From Vulcanimicrobiota bacterium (GTDB lineage: Bacteria > Vulcanimicrobiota > Vulcanimicrobiia > Vulcanimicrobiales > Vulcanimicrobiaceae): a DNA stretch of 64,000 bases. Positions 19,021 through 28,273 of this stretch are shown in pieces. The DNA lies in NCBI GenBank assembly GCA_003168375.1, contig PMSI01000001.1, positions 1,488,001-1,552,000 on the forward strand, written 5' to 3'. The position numbers were made by a program, and so were the translations under genes. The notes beneath the pieces were generated by a model. It was given only the letters and a program-made list of their open reading frames with translations, searched no databases and was not told the DNA's origin. Each line of letters begins with the position of its first letter. Position 1 is the first letter of the stretch.

Positions 19021-19349
19021 CTGCCGCGGTACGTACTGTAGCCCCACGGTGAGAGCAGGAGCGGGACGTGGTAGCGTCCGCCGCTCTCGCGGATGTGGAA
19101 CCGGATCGGGATCTCGTAGAAGAACGTCTCCACCCCGTGGCCCGCGAAGTACTCGCCGACCTCGAACACCAGCTCGTAGTATCCCGGCTCGAGCGTAGCC
19201 GAGAACGGCCCGGTGCGTCCGTCGGGGTCGGTGACGGCGTGGGCGAGCTCGCGGCGCTCGCCGTCGAGCGCGAACAGCGCGACGGGGATCATCGCGGCCG
19301 GCTTTCCGCGGGCGGTGTCCAGCACGTGCGTCGACAGCGTGGCGCTCAT
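19017..19349 (-). CDS. uraH: 5-hydroxyisourate hydrolase (transthyretin-like)
   Basis: 110 aa. Starts LSTHVLDTARGKPAAMIPV with the conserved HVLD His, carries an internal DGRTGPF and ends with the family signature YHVPLLLSPWGYSTYRGS. It hydrolyses 5-hydroxyisourate to OHCU, the step after urate oxidation. ATG 19349 shares one base with the puuD stop (TGATG). The reading frame extends much further upstream, but only as the shifted antisense-like frame of puuD. Confidence 0.95.
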   Translation of the reverse strand: MSATLSTHVLDTARGKPAAMIPVALFALDGERRELAHAVTDPDGRTGPFSATLEPGYYELVFEVGEYFAGHGVETFFYEIPIRFHIRESGGRYHVPLLLSPWGYSTYRGS

Positions 19350-20554
19350 CAGATCTTCGCTCCCCCGGCGATCCACGCGCCGAGCGTCGCACGTTCGGCG
19401 TCGGTCATGTTCGTGACGTTTCCCAGTGGCATCGCGTGCGTTTCCACCGCCTGTTGCTGGATCAGCTTGGCGTTCGCGCGCACGTGCTCGGGCGTGTCGA
19501 GCAGCACGCCTTGCGGTGCTGCCGTAAAACCGGGCTGGCGCGGCTGCGCCGCGTGGCAGACGGCGCAGCGCTGCGCGACGATCGGCGCGACCTGCGCGTA
19601 GCTGACGGCGGCAGAGGTTCGCCCGCGCGGTGCCGGCTGCGCGTGCGGCGCGACGACGAACGCGGCGGCCCCGATCAGCAGCGCCGCCGCCACCGGAAGG
19701 GCGACGACGTAGCGGAGCTTGTGCGAGAGCACGAAAAAGCGCCGCACCAGCACGCCGGCCGCGCTCAGAATCGCCAGCGCGATCCATCCGTTTGCCGACG
19801 AATACGTCATCGGGTAGTGGTTGCTGATCATGATGAACAGCACGGGCAGCGTGAGGTACGTGTTGTGCACCGAGCGCATCTTGCCCAGGCGTCCGGGCCG
19901 CGGATCCGGTTCGCGCCCGGCGCGAATCTGCGCCAGCATCCGCTTTTGCCCCGGAATGATGACGAAGAAGACGTTGGCGACCATGATCGTCCCGACGATC
20001 GAGCCGACGTGGATGTACGCCGCGCGCCCGCCGAAGACGTGGAACAGCGCCCAGTCCGCGAAGAGCAGGAACGCCGAGAGCGCGGTCCACATCACGGCCG
20101 GACGCGAGCCGAGCAGACGGCACAGGCCGTCGTAGACGAGCCACCCGATGACGAGTGAGGCGATGCTGATCGTGATCGCCGCGCCCGGGCTGAGATCGAG
20201 CACGCTCTTGTCGATCAGGTACGTCGAGGCGCCGGCCCAATAGATGAGCGCCAGCATCGCCATCCCGGTGATCCACGTCGCATAGGCTTCCCACTTGAAC
20301 CAGTGCAGGTTCTCGGTGAGCGGCCCGCCGCGCGGCCCGGTCGGGTACTTCTGGTTGTGGTAGAAGCCGCCGCCGTGCACGGCCCACAGCTCGCCGAACA
20401 TTCCGCGCCGCGCGTCGTCCGGCTTCTCGGGCGGCGTCAAGCTGTCGTCGAGCCAGACGAAGTAGAAGGATGCGCCGATCCACGAGATCCCGGCGATGAC
20501 GTGCGCCCAGCGCGCGAGCAGGTTGAGCCAGTCGAGGAGGTAGGATGCGTTCAT
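19349..20554 (-). CDS. puuD: Membrane urate oxidase/hydroxylase PuuD with cytochrome c domain
   Basis: 401 aa inner-membrane protein with about eight hydrophobic segments (first: LLARWAHVIAGISWIGASFYF) followed by a periplasmic cytochrome c domain with the haem motif CAVCH and a distal Met. PuuD replaces soluble uricase: it oxidises urate to 5-hydroxyisourate and passes electrons to the respiratory chain through the haem domain. Conserved family stretches GMFGELWAVHGGGFYHNQK and HNTYLTLPVLFIMISNHYP are present. Order uraD-puuD-uraH on the minus strand with 1-4 bp overlaps. Confidence 0.95.
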   Translation of the reverse strand: MNASYLLDWLNLLARWAHVIAGISWIGASFYFVWLDDSLTPPEKPDDARRGMFGELWAVHGGGFYHNQKYPTGPRGGPLTENLHWFKWEAYATWITGMAMLALIYWAGASTYLIDKSVLDLSPGAAITISIASLVIGWLVYDGLCRLLGSRPAVMWTALSAFLLFADWALFHVFGGRAAYIHVGSIVGTIMVANVFFVIIPGQKRMLAQIRAGREPDPRPGRLGKMRSVHNTYLTLPVLFIMISNHYPMTYSSANGWIALAILSAAGVLVRRFFVLSHKLRYVVALPVAAALLIGAAAFVVAPHAQPAPRGRTSAAVSYAQVAPIVAQRCAVCHAAQPRQPGFTAAPQGVLLDTPEHVRANAKLIQQQAVETHAMPLGNVTNMTDAERATLGAWIAGGAKI

Positions 20555-21057
20555 GCGGTGATCGCGTCTTCGAGCCGCAGCCGCGCGATCTTCGCGATCT
20601 CCTCGAGCGCCGTCGCGATCTCCGCCTCCCGGTCGTTCCCGGCGCGCCGTTCGAGGGCGGTGAGGATCGAGGTCTTGTCGTGCTCGCGGGCGCAGATCAC
20701 GAACGGGAAGCCGAAGCGGCTGCGATAGGCGGCGTTCGCGGTTTCGAAGCGCGCGAGCTCGGCGGCCGTCAGCTGATCGAGCCCCGCGGCAGCCTGTTCT
20801 CCTCGTGACGAGGCCGTGAGGCGCCCTTCGCGGGCGCGGCCGGCGAGGTCAGGGTGCGCGGCGATCAGGGCGACGTGCCGTGCGGCGGACGCTTGCATGA
20901 CCACGTCGACGAGGGCGGTGTGCAGGTCGTCGACGTCCGCGAACGGACGCCGATCCCACGCCGCGCCGGCGATCCACGGTGAGTGCTCGAAAGCGAATCC
21001 GATCGCGGCGACGAACGTGGCGCGATCCGCTGCGTTGAGCGCGGCGATGCTCGTCAT
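20551..21057 (-). CDS. uraD: OHCU decarboxylase
   Basis: 168 aa all-helical enzyme that decarboxylates 2-oxo-4-hydroxy-4-carboxy-5-ureidoimidazoline to S-allantoin. It has FEHSPWIAGAAWDRRPF, the catalytic His in LIAAHPDLAGRA and FGFPFVICAREHDKTSIL. ATG 21057 is chosen; a GTG codon directly before it (21060) is possible. Only 14 bp separate this start from the probable start of the divergent deaminase, leaving little room for two promoters. Confidence 0.94.
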   Translation of the reverse strand: MTSIAALNAADRATFVAAIGFAFEHSPWIAGAAWDRRPFADVDDLHTALVDVVMQASAARHVALIAAHPDLAGRAREGRLTASSRGEQAAAGLDQLTAAELARFETANAAYRSRFGFPFVICAREHDKTSILTALERRAGNDREAEIATALEEIAKIARLRLEDAITA

Positions 21058-21071
21058 CACGGGACCATTCC

Positions 21072-22436
21072 ATTCGCACGCTGCTTCTCCGTCACGCGAC
21101 CCTCGTCGCGACCTTCGACGACGCCGGCCGGGAGATCCGTGACGGCGCCGTGCTGCTGCGCGGCAACGTCGTCGAAGCGGTTGGCCCGACCTCGGAGCTC
21201 ACGGCGCAGGCCGACGAGGTCGTCGACGCCCGCGGGCTGGTGCTGCTGCCGGGACTGGTCTGCACGCACCATCACTTCTACCAGACGCTGACCCGCAATC
21301 TGCCGCAGGCGCAAAACGCCGAGCTGTTCGACTGGCTGGTCGCGCATTACCCGATCTGGGCGCGGCTGACCCCGGAGGCGGTCCGCGCGAGCACCGCCGT
21401 CGCCGCCGCCGAACTGCTGCTTTCCGGCTGCACCACTGCCGCCGATCACGGCTACATCTGGCCCAACGGCGCGCGGGTCGACGACCAGATCGCCGTCGCG
21501 CGGGAGATGGGGCTGCGCTTTCACGCCTCGCGCGGCTCGATGTCGCGCGGCCGCTCGCAGGGCGGGCTCCCGCCCGACGACGCCGTCGAAGACGAGGACG
21601 CGATCCTGCGCGACTCCGAGCGCGTCATCGCCGAGCATCACGATCCGTCACGCTACGCGATGACGCGGATCGTGCTGGCGCCGTGCTCGCCGTTCTCGGT
21701 GACGCCGGAGCTGATGCGCGCCAGCGCCGAACTCGCCCGCCGGCACGACAACGTGCATCTGCACACGCACCTGTGCGAGACGGTCGACGAAGAGAAGTAC
21801 TGCCTGGAGCAGTACGGGAAGCGCCCGGTCGAATTCGCCGAATCGCTCGGGTGGAGCGGACCCGACGTGTGGTTCGCGCACGCGATCTTCATGGCGCGCG
21901 AAGAATTCGAGCGGCTCGGCGCGCGGCGCACCGGCGTCGCGCACTGCCCGACCTCGAACATGCGGCTCGGTTCGGGGATCGCGCCGGTCCTGGCGCAGCG
22001 CGATGCGGGGATGCGCGTCGGGCTCGGCGTCGACGGCTCGGCCTCGAACGACGGTTCGCACATGCTCGACGAAGCGCGGCACGCGATGCTGCTGCAGCGC
22101 GTCGCGCACGGCGCCGACGCGATGACCGCGCGCGAAGCGCTGCGGCTCGCGACACGCGGCGGCGCCGAGGTCCTCGGCCGCGACGACATCGGGCAGTTGG
22201 CTGCGGGAATGGCGGCTGACCTGATCGGCGTCCGCGTCGACGATCTCGCCACCGCCGGCGGCTCGGTCCACGATTCGCTAGCGTCGCTCGTCTTCTGCCG
22301 CATCCCGAACGTCGATCTCAGCATCGTGAACGGCACGGTCCGCGTCCGCGACGGCAGACTCGTCGGCGTCGACATTGCATCGCTCGTCGGCGCGCACGAG
22401 CGGGCGGCGCGTGATCTCGTCAGAGACGCGCGATAA
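21072..22436 (+). CDS. 8-oxoguanine deaminase-type amidohydrolase (probable ATT start)
   Basis: Zinc amidohydrolase of the TrzA/AtzB/8-oxoguanine deaminase group. Metal-site motifs are LVCTHHHFYQTLTRN, LHTHLCETVDEEKYC, WFAHAIFM, HCPTSNMRLGSG and GLGVDGSASND. In a purine cluster it most likely turns 8-oxoguanine (or guanine) into urate (or xanthine). The first ATG/GTG/TTG in frame is GTG 21150, but that omits the N-terminal strand RTLLLRHATLVATFDDAG, which family members have right after Met. The codon before it is ATT (21072), giving 454 aa, the usual size. An in-frame stop at 21036 bounds the possibilities. The gene is secure; the start is inferred. Confidence 0.88.
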   Translation: MRTLLLRHATLVATFDDAGREIRDGAVLLRGNVVEAVGPTSELTAQADEVVDARGLVLLPGLVCTHHHFYQTLTRNLPQAQNAELFDWLVAHYPIWARLTPEAVRASTAVAAAELLLSGCTTAADHGYIWPNGARVDDQIAVAREMGLRFHASRGSMSRGRSQGGLPPDDAVEDEDAILRDSERVIAEHHDPSRYAMTRIVLAPCSPFSVTPELMRASAELARRHDNVHLHTHLCETVDEEKYCLEQYGKRPVEFAESLGWSGPDVWFAHAIFMAREEFERLGARRTGVAHCPTSNMRLGSGIAPVLAQRDAGMRVGLGVDGSASNDGSHMLDEARHAMLLQRVAHGADAMTAREALRLATRGGAEVLGRDDIGQLAAGMAADLIGVRVDDLATAGGSVHDSLASLVFCRIPNVDLSIVNGTVRVRDGRLVGVDIASLVGAHERAARDLVRDAR

Positions 22437-22593
22437 GGTGGGCGCGATGGTTCTCCCGTAGGGCTTGCTTGCCATTAGTACCGTCTTCATCGGAAAGCCG
22501 CTGATGTGCCGTCACAGCCACGATCGACCGGCGCCGTCTGCAGCCCTCGTACTTGAGAGGGAATAGCACAATGACGGGGACATCTTGCCGCTA

Positions 22594-23991
22594 ATGACAC
22601 TCGAAACGCTGCGCGAAATATCGCGACGCCCAGCCGAGATTCAGCCTGAACTCCGGAATGCCGAGGCACGCTACGAGGGGACTCGTATCCCGCTGACCGG
22701 CCTCGCGACAGTCGACTTCACGCGGGAGTCGATTTACGCGTACATCGTTAACTCGGGCGAATGGAACACCTCGATGTTCATGAGCATGGAGCCGGGCTCC
22801 ATGCAGCAAATAGGGGGGTTCTTCCGCGACGTGGCGCCGAGCTTCTTGCTCGGACCGGGCGCAGGCGGAATCATCGTGCCCGTCGGTGGTGGTTGGGAAG
22901 CACGAGACGCGAAGTGGATTGGTGAAGGATCGAGTGCGGATCCGCCGGGAGATCGTTTTCGTTTCAATATTGGAAGCGTGGTCATTGATGGCCCTGCCGC
23001 CGGCAAAGTCGCAGCATCATGCCGCCTCTTGTATGGTGGAGGCGAATGGGACCTCGATACGACTTTTGCTGGCAACACGCTTCTTGTTCGTGAACTAACC
23101 GACGGGGCACTGCGGCGCGAAGACGAAACGCTCAGTGCGGCCATTGATAGGACGCTGAACGATCTCGAACAGCACGCATTGTGGGTGCTGCTTTCATTTA
23201 TTACCGGGAATCGTCTGAACAGCCTCGCAACCGAGTTCTACTGCGATTCGGGAGCTCTCATCCGAACCGTACATCGCCGTGGCGCGAACGTGAGCGTCGG
23301 TAGGGGCGAGATATTTCACCGGCATCACGGTCCACTCACATCCCGGGGGTTGCAGCTGCTCGGAGCCGGCATTCTGCGGTTGATGGTGGCACCGCAGCCG
23401 TTTCCGATCGAGAATGTGATCCATCACCTCCTCGATGCGAATACCGGAAACGTAGACACGGACGCGCAACACCTTGTGCTCGCAATACACGCCGCGTTCG
23501 AAGCCTGGAATAGAACTTATGGACGAAACGAGTGGATCGAGGATCGTCCCTGGAAAGGAATGGCACGGCGCATCCGTCACAGCATTAGCGAAGAGGCCTA
23601 CGAGGCGATCCCCGCGGACGTGCGATGCGAAATAGTGCGCAATATCGTCTCGGATGTGAACCATTCGAATCGAACGACTAGCGGCTGGCGTCAACGATCA
23701 ATGTTCGACGCGCTGCAAATTGACGTCTCTGACGGTGACAACAGGCGTGCACTGAAACTGCGTGACGAGTTGATCCACAATGGATACTTCCTTACGCGGT
23801 GGCGTCAGCTAACGCAAGTTCAAGCGCAAGAGCGGATGGACGACATTCAGCGATTGCGCCGCCTCGCGATACTGATCATACTGCGGCTAACGGCGTTCGA
23901 AGGCCGGTTCGTCAACCCCGTGAGATTGCAAGGTGAGAACGTCACGCCCGTGCCCTTACCGCCAGACATCGCGCCACCGGTCGAGGTCTAA
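22594..23991 (+). CDS. HEPN-like protein of unknown function (ApeA-like architecture)
   Basis: 465 aa, no signal peptide. The N-terminal half is beta-rich (LTGLATVDFTRESIYAYIV, GGIIVPVGGG). The C-terminal half is helical and ends with KLRDELIHNGYFLTRW, where RDELIH fits the R-x4-H motif of HEPN ribonucleases, followed by a long helix. This N-terminal beta plus C-terminal HEPN layout resembles ApeA-type abortive-infection proteins, but the match is by shape and motif only. G+C is visibly lower than in the purine genes, and a toxin-antitoxin pair follows. ATG 22594 is chosen; TTG 22585 with GGGGA upstream is an alternative. Confidence 0.6.
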   Translation: MTLETLREISRRPAEIQPELRNAEARYEGTRIPLTGLATVDFTRESIYAYIVNSGEWNTSMFMSMEPGSMQQIGGFFRDVAPSFLLGPGAGGIIVPVGGGWEARDAKWIGEGSSADPPGDRFRFNIGSVVIDGPAAGKVAASCRLLYGGGEWDLDTTFAGNTLLVRELTDGALRREDETLSAAIDRTLNDLEQHALWVLLSFITGNRLNSLATEFYCDSGALIRTVHRRGANVSVGRGEIFHRHHGPLTSRGLQLLGAGILRLMVAPQPFPIENVIHHLLDANTGNVDTDAQHLVLAIHAAFEAWNRTYGRNEWIEDRPWKGMARRIRHSISEEAYEAIPADVRCEIVRNIVSDVNHSNRTTSGWRQRSMFDALQIDVSDGDNRRALKLRDELIHNGYFLTRWRQLTQVQAQERMDDIQRLRRLAILIILRLTAFEGRFVNPVRLQGENVTPVPLPPDIAPPVEV

Positions 23992-24187
23992 GCTGACCCT
24001 CGTGAAGTAGCCGCTTGGACGATGTTCGTCATTTGCGCCCCGCATTTTTCGTGGGAGGATGTCACCGGAGGTGCGTCTGCGCTCGGTGGTATCTGGCATG
24101 AAGTCGCCCGGCCTCGCTATGATCAAGAGTTCGGGTGATGGGTATCGACGTTCGTCGGCTGTCCGAACCGCCGGTCGCGCCTCGTTA

Positions 24188-24415
24188 TCACCTGAGCAAG
24201 CGTCTGAGGTCGTCCGGGGTGAGTGCGGCGTCGCCGAGTATCGCGCTCAGCGTTCCCGGTGGTAGATCACGCCCGGCGTGCACCGGTACACTGATGAAGG
24301 CAGCGGCGCGACGGAGTCTGACGTGCGATCCACGGCGCCGAACGATAGTCCAGCCGGCACGCTGAAGCGCGCGAACGAGCCGGTCGCCAGTGACGACCGG
24401 GAAGTGTCGGGACAC
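24188..24415 (-). CDS. hicA: HicA-type toxin (mRNA interferase)
   Basis: 75 aa double-stranded-RNA-binding-fold toxin. It has the family pattern GDRLVRALQRAGWTIVRRRGSHVRLR with the catalytic His in GSHVRL, then VPVHAGRDLPPGTLSAILGDA. It starts at GTG 24415, six bases after the HicB stop. HicA cleaves mRNA and tmRNA when free of HicB. The order antitoxin then toxin is the less usual one for hicAB but well documented. Confidence 0.85.
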   Translation of the reverse strand: MSRHFPVVTGDRLVRALQRAGWTIVRRRGSHVRLRRAAAFISVPVHAGRDLPPGTLSAILGDAALTPDDLRRLLR

Positions 24416-24421
24416 CGCGGT

Positions 24422-24697
24422 TTACGCGGCCGGTACTTCGACGGTGATGGTTTCGAGGAGGAGCGTTTCGACGTCGCTCGGGGGCACCGGCTCGCCGCGC
24501 TCCGTCCGGTCTTCGATCTCGAGTTCGATGACCTCGCGCGCGTGGGCCAGGGCCTCTTCAACGGTTTCGCCCCAAGTGTGCGCCGTCGGAAACGCCGGAA
24601 CGATCACGTTGTACGCTGATCGGTCCGGCTCCGGCTCGAGGACGACCCGGTACGCAACGTCCATGCCGTGAGATTCGATACTGCTGAAATCGTTCAT
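24422..24697 (-). CDS. hicB: HicB-type antitoxin
   Basis: 91 aa partial RNase-H-like fold: YRVVLEPEPDRSAYNVIVPAFP, then HTWGETVEEALAHAREVIELEIEDR, the standard HicB core. No C-terminal ribbon-helix-helix or HTH domain is evident, so DNA-binding autoregulation must be indirect or absent. ATG 24697 is chosen (GGAGGG upstream); the frame opens 11 codons earlier. Confidence 0.85.
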   Translation of the reverse strand: MNDFSSIESHGMDVAYRVVLEPEPDRSAYNVIVPAFPTAHTWGETVEEALAHAREVIELEIEDRTERGEPVPPSDVETLLLETITVEVPAA

Positions 24698-24786
24698 GCC
24701 TGCCCATCCCTCCTGATCGGTGGCCGGCAAGGCCGCCTCTCGTGATCGTCGTAGGAACGCGGCGGTTGAGGTCGAGTATAGTCCGT

Positions 24787-26064
24787 ATGGACGGCAGGAC
24801 GCTGCGGCTGACGGTGCCGAGGTCGGCGCATGCGGTGTGGGACGCGGGGCACGACCGCGACCCGCAAGGGATCTTGCGTGCGATCTTCGCGACGCTCATA
24901 CCGGAGCTCGTTCCGATACGGATCGATCGGATGAGCCATTCGCCGTTCACCTTCTTCCGCGGTTCGGCGGCGGTGATGGCGGCCGATCTCGCGACGCTTC
25001 CGCAGACGGGGATCGTTACCCAGATCTCCGGCGACGCGCACCTCGCGAACTTCGGCGGGTATGCTTCGCCGGAGCGCCGGCTCGTCTTCGACATCAACGA
25101 TTTCGACGAGACGGTGCGCGGGCCGTGGGAGTGGGACGTCAAGCGGCTGGCCACCAGCATCCTGCTCGCCGGGCGGGAGCGCGGCCTGCGCGAGCGCTCC
25201 TGCGTCCTCGCCGTGCGTACCGCGATGGAGACCTATCGCGATCGGATCGCCGAATACGCGGCGCGGCCGTCGATCGACGTCTGGTACGCCGCGATCGACC
25301 TCTCCGGAGCGGTTCGAAGCGCGCTCGACGATCGCGCACGACGTAGCTGGCTGCGTGCCGAACGCGACGCCAGGCGAAGGACGGCGTTCGCGCTGCTGCC
25401 GAAAATCACGGAACTGGCCGACGGCAAGCGGCGCTTCGTCGAAGACCCGCCGCTGCTCGAACGCGTCGAGGACCCCGAATACGGACGGCGCGTGCTCTCC
25501 GCGTACCGATCGACACTTCGGCCGGACGCACACCGCTTGCTCGAACGTTTCGCCATGGTCGATATCGCACGCAAGGTCGTAGGCGTCGGCAGCGTCGGAA
25601 CGTGGTGCGCGCTGATGCTCCTGCTCGACGGTGACGGAAACCCGCTGCTCTTGCAGCTCAAGGAAGCGCGGGCGTCGGCGCTCGAACCGTTCGTTGTCCC
25701 GCAGGAGCTCGCGACGCCCGGCGAACGGGTGGTGGGCGGCCAGCGCATCATGCAAGCAGCGAGCGATCCACTCCTGGGCTGGGCCGATGTCGATGGGCGC
25801 TGCGTCTACGTCCGTCAAGACCGCGACATGAAGGCTGCCCCGGACGTCGCCACGCTCGACGATGACGAACTGCGCGACTACGGGGCACATTGCGCGTGGG
25901 CGCTGGCGCGCGCGCACGCTCGCGCCGGCGATCCGCGCCTCATCGCCGGCTACATCGGCCGCAGCTCGGCGTTCGTCACGGCCGTGACCGCGTTCGCCGC
26001 CGCGTACGCAGAGCAGACCACCCGCGACCACGCGCAATTCGTCGCTGCGACGACGCCCGCCTAG
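24787..26064 (+). CDS. DUF2252 family protein
   Basis: 425 aa. Contains the family core SHSPFTFFRGSAAVMAADLA, then QISGDAHLANFGGY and VFDINDFDETVRGPWEWDVKR, then QLKEARASALEPF and GQRIMQAASDPLLGW. DUF2252 resembles a protein-kinase or aminoglycoside-phosphotransferase fold (GDAH-x-x-N and NDFD as catalytic and metal motifs), but no substrate is established. Cytoplasmic. I choose ATG 24787; a GTG at 24742 is in frame but its codons look atypical. Divergent from hicBA. Confidence 0.85.
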   Translation: MDGRTLRLTVPRSAHAVWDAGHDRDPQGILRAIFATLIPELVPIRIDRMSHSPFTFFRGSAAVMAADLATLPQTGIVTQISGDAHLANFGGYASPERRLVFDINDFDETVRGPWEWDVKRLATSILLAGRERGLRERSCVLAVRTAMETYRDRIAEYAARPSIDVWYAAIDLSGAVRSALDDRARRSWLRAERDARRRTAFALLPKITELADGKRRFVEDPPLLERVEDPEYGRRVLSAYRSTLRPDAHRLLERFAMVDIARKVVGVGSVGTWCALMLLLDGDGNPLLLQLKEARASALEPFVVPQELATPGERVVGGQRIMQAASDPLLGWADVDGRCVYVRQDRDMKAAPDVATLDDDELRDYGAHCAWALARAHARAGDPRLIAGYIGRSSAFVTAVTAFAAAYAEQTTRDHAQFVAATTPA

Positions 26065-26068
26065 ACCG

Positions 26069-28273
26069 CTACGCCGGGCTGCTCGACGCTCCGACCAGCG
26101 ATGCCGCGGACGCGGTGGTGCGCTCTCGCGCCGCGGTGATCGCCGCCAGAATGCGCTCCGGCGTCATCGGCAGGTCGTTCACCCAGGCGCCGGTCGCGTC
26201 GTAGATCGCGGCGGCGACTGCCGGTGCGAACGGGACGAGCGGCATCTCGGCCATCCCGCGCGCGCCGTACGGCCCGTGCGGGTCGGCGAGCTCCATGATG
26301 ACGGGGACGATCTCGGTCGGCATGTCGAGCGTCGTCGGAAGCAGATACGTGCTGAAATGCGGCGTCAGGATTTTTCCGTCGCGCACTTTGAAGTTCTCGG
26401 TGAGGGCGTACCCGACCGCTTGCGCGAGACAGCCCTCGATCTGTCCTTCGACCTGCTGGCGGTTGATCGCGCGCCCGACGTCGTGGACGCTGACGATTTT
26501 CAGTACGCGGGTCACGCCGGTGGTCACGTCGACCTCGACCTCCACGCCCTGCGCCGCGTAGCCGTAGCAGTAGTTCGGCGTTCCGGCTCCAGTCTCGAGA
26601 TCGAGCGGCGTCGTCGCCGGCGGGCGGTACTGTACGGTCGCCTCGGGTGGTTCGCCGCGCTCCCACGCGCTTCGGGCTGCAAGCGCCGCGTCGTGCACCG
26701 CGCGCCCGGCCATGAACGTGAGCCGCGAGGCCGACGCGGAGCCCGCGTTCGGCGCCTGCGCCGAGTCGTCGCTCACGATCGCGACCGACTCGAGCGCGAG
26801 CTCGAGCGTCTCGGCGACGATCTGGCGTAGGATCAGGTGCACGCCCTGGCCCACGTCGGCGGCGCCGATGCGCACCACGGCGCGTTCGATTCGCGCGGAC
26901 GCGATCAGCTCGACCGTCGCCGTCGACTGCTCGGGAAACCCGAACGAGTACCCGACGTTCTTGATCCCGCTCGCGATGCCGACGCCGCGGCGAAGGCTCG
27001 CGTGCGCGTGTCGCTCGGCGCGCGGCGTGAAGCGGCGATGTGACTCCTGGGCGCAGCGGTCGAGCACCGCGATCGCGCTGACGCCGGCGGGGAGTACGTT
27101 GCCGGTCGCTTCGGTATCGCCGTCGCGGTAGAGATTCTTGCGCCGCACGTCGACCGGATCGATCTCGAGTGCGTGCGCGATCCGGGTGATCATCGACTCG
27201 GCCGCCCAGTGCGCCTGCGGCGAGCCGAAGCCGCGGAACGCACCGCTCGGGACGTTGTTCGTGTAGACCACGATCGCGTCGGTAGCGACGTTCGGCATCC
27301 GATAGGGGCCTTGCGCGAAGATCGCCGCGCACTTCAGCACTTCGACGCTGGTCGACGCGTACGCGCCGCCGTCGGCGATCGTGCGCGTGCGGACCGCGAC
27401 GACGGTGCCGTCGCGCTTCGCGCCCCAGGTCGTCTCGATGTGGAACGGGTGACGCTTGTGGTGACCGACGATCGATTCCTCGCGGTTCCACACGATCGCC
27501 GTCGGCCGCTTCGTCTTCCAGGTCGCGAGCGCCAGCAGCGCTTGCACCGAGAGGTCTTCGCGCCCGCCGAACGCGCCGCCGATCTTGGCGTACCGGATCG
27601 CGACGGCGCTCTCTTCGAGGGCGAGGATCGCGGCAATCTGGCGCAGGTCCTCGTGCAGCCATTGTCCCGCGGTCTCGACGACCAGCGTCTCGCCCTCGTA
27701 GTACGCGATCCCGGCGTCGGGCTGCAGGTACGCATGCTCCTGCCACGAGGTCGTGAACGTTGCGCTCAGCACCACGTCGCAGTCGGCGAAGGCCTGCTCG
27801 ATGTCGCCCTTGCGGATCTTCTGGTGCAGCAGCACGTTGGTGCCGCGGTGCTCGTGAACGAGCGGCGCATCCGGCTCGAGCGCGCTCAGCGCGTCGCCGG
27901 CGATCGGGAGGTCGGTGTACGCGACCTCGACCAGCTTCGCCGCGCGCTCGGCGGTCTGCGGATCGGCGGCGACGACCAGCGCGACGCGGTCGCCGACGTA
28001 GCGCACACGCTCGCTGCACAGCACCTCTTGATCGGCGTCGATCAGGCCGTAGCGGTTGTACGGAACGTCCGCCGCGGTCAGCACCGCGACCACCCCCGGC
28101 AGCGCGATCGCGCGCGCCGCGTCGATCCCGTCGATGCGCGCGTGCGGCCGGTGCGCGAAGATCGCCTTGCAGTGCAGCATCTCGCTGCGCACGAGATCCG
28201 CCGGATAGCGTGCAGCGCCGGTCACTTTCGCGCGCGCGTCGTGGCGCGCGACGGGACGTCCGATCAAGCTCAT
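26069..28273 (-). CDS. Xanthine dehydrogenase-type molybdenum hydroxylase, large subunit
   Basis: 734 aa molybdopterin-cytosine/molybdopterin-binding subunit. N-terminal hammerhead domain starts IGRPVARHDARAKVTGAARY. Moco-binding segments include GAFGGREDLSVQ, GAFRGFGSPQAHWAAES, DVGQGVHLILRQ and the catalytic-Glu loop GARGMAEMPLVPFAPAV. The upstream part of the open frame (to 29047) is antisense-like noise. ATGA overlap with the small-subunit gene. With a full purine route nearby, hypoxanthine/xanthine oxidation is the best guess; other heterocycles cannot be excluded. Confidence 0.9.
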   Translation of the reverse strand: MSLIGRPVARHDARAKVTGAARYPADLVRSEMLHCKAIFAHRPHARIDGIDAARAIALPGVVAVLTAADVPYNRYGLIDADQEVLCSERVRYVGDRVALVVAADPQTAERAAKLVEVAYTDLPIAGDALSALEPDAPLVHEHRGTNVLLHQKIRKGDIEQAFADCDVVLSATFTTSWQEHAYLQPDAGIAYYEGETLVVETAGQWLHEDLRQIAAILALEESAVAIRYAKIGGAFGGREDLSVQALLALATWKTKRPTAIVWNREESIVGHHKRHPFHIETTWGAKRDGTVVAVRTRTIADGGAYASTSVEVLKCAAIFAQGPYRMPNVATDAIVVYTNNVPSGAFRGFGSPQAHWAAESMITRIAHALEIDPVDVRRKNLYRDGDTEATGNVLPAGVSAIAVLDRCAQESHRRFTPRAERHAHASLRRGVGIASGIKNVGYSFGFPEQSTATVELIASARIERAVVRIGAADVGQGVHLILRQIVAETLELALESVAIVSDDSAQAPNAGSASASRLTFMAGRAVHDAALAARSAWERGEPPEATVQYRPPATTPLDLETGAGTPNYCYGYAAQGVEVEVDVTTGVTRVLKIVSVHDVGRAINRQQVEGQIEGCLAQAVGYALTENFKVRDGKILTPHFSTYLLPTTLDMPTEIVPVIMELADPHGPYGARGMAEMPLVPFAPAVAAAIYDATGAWVNDLPMTPERILAAITAARERTTASAASLVGASSSPA

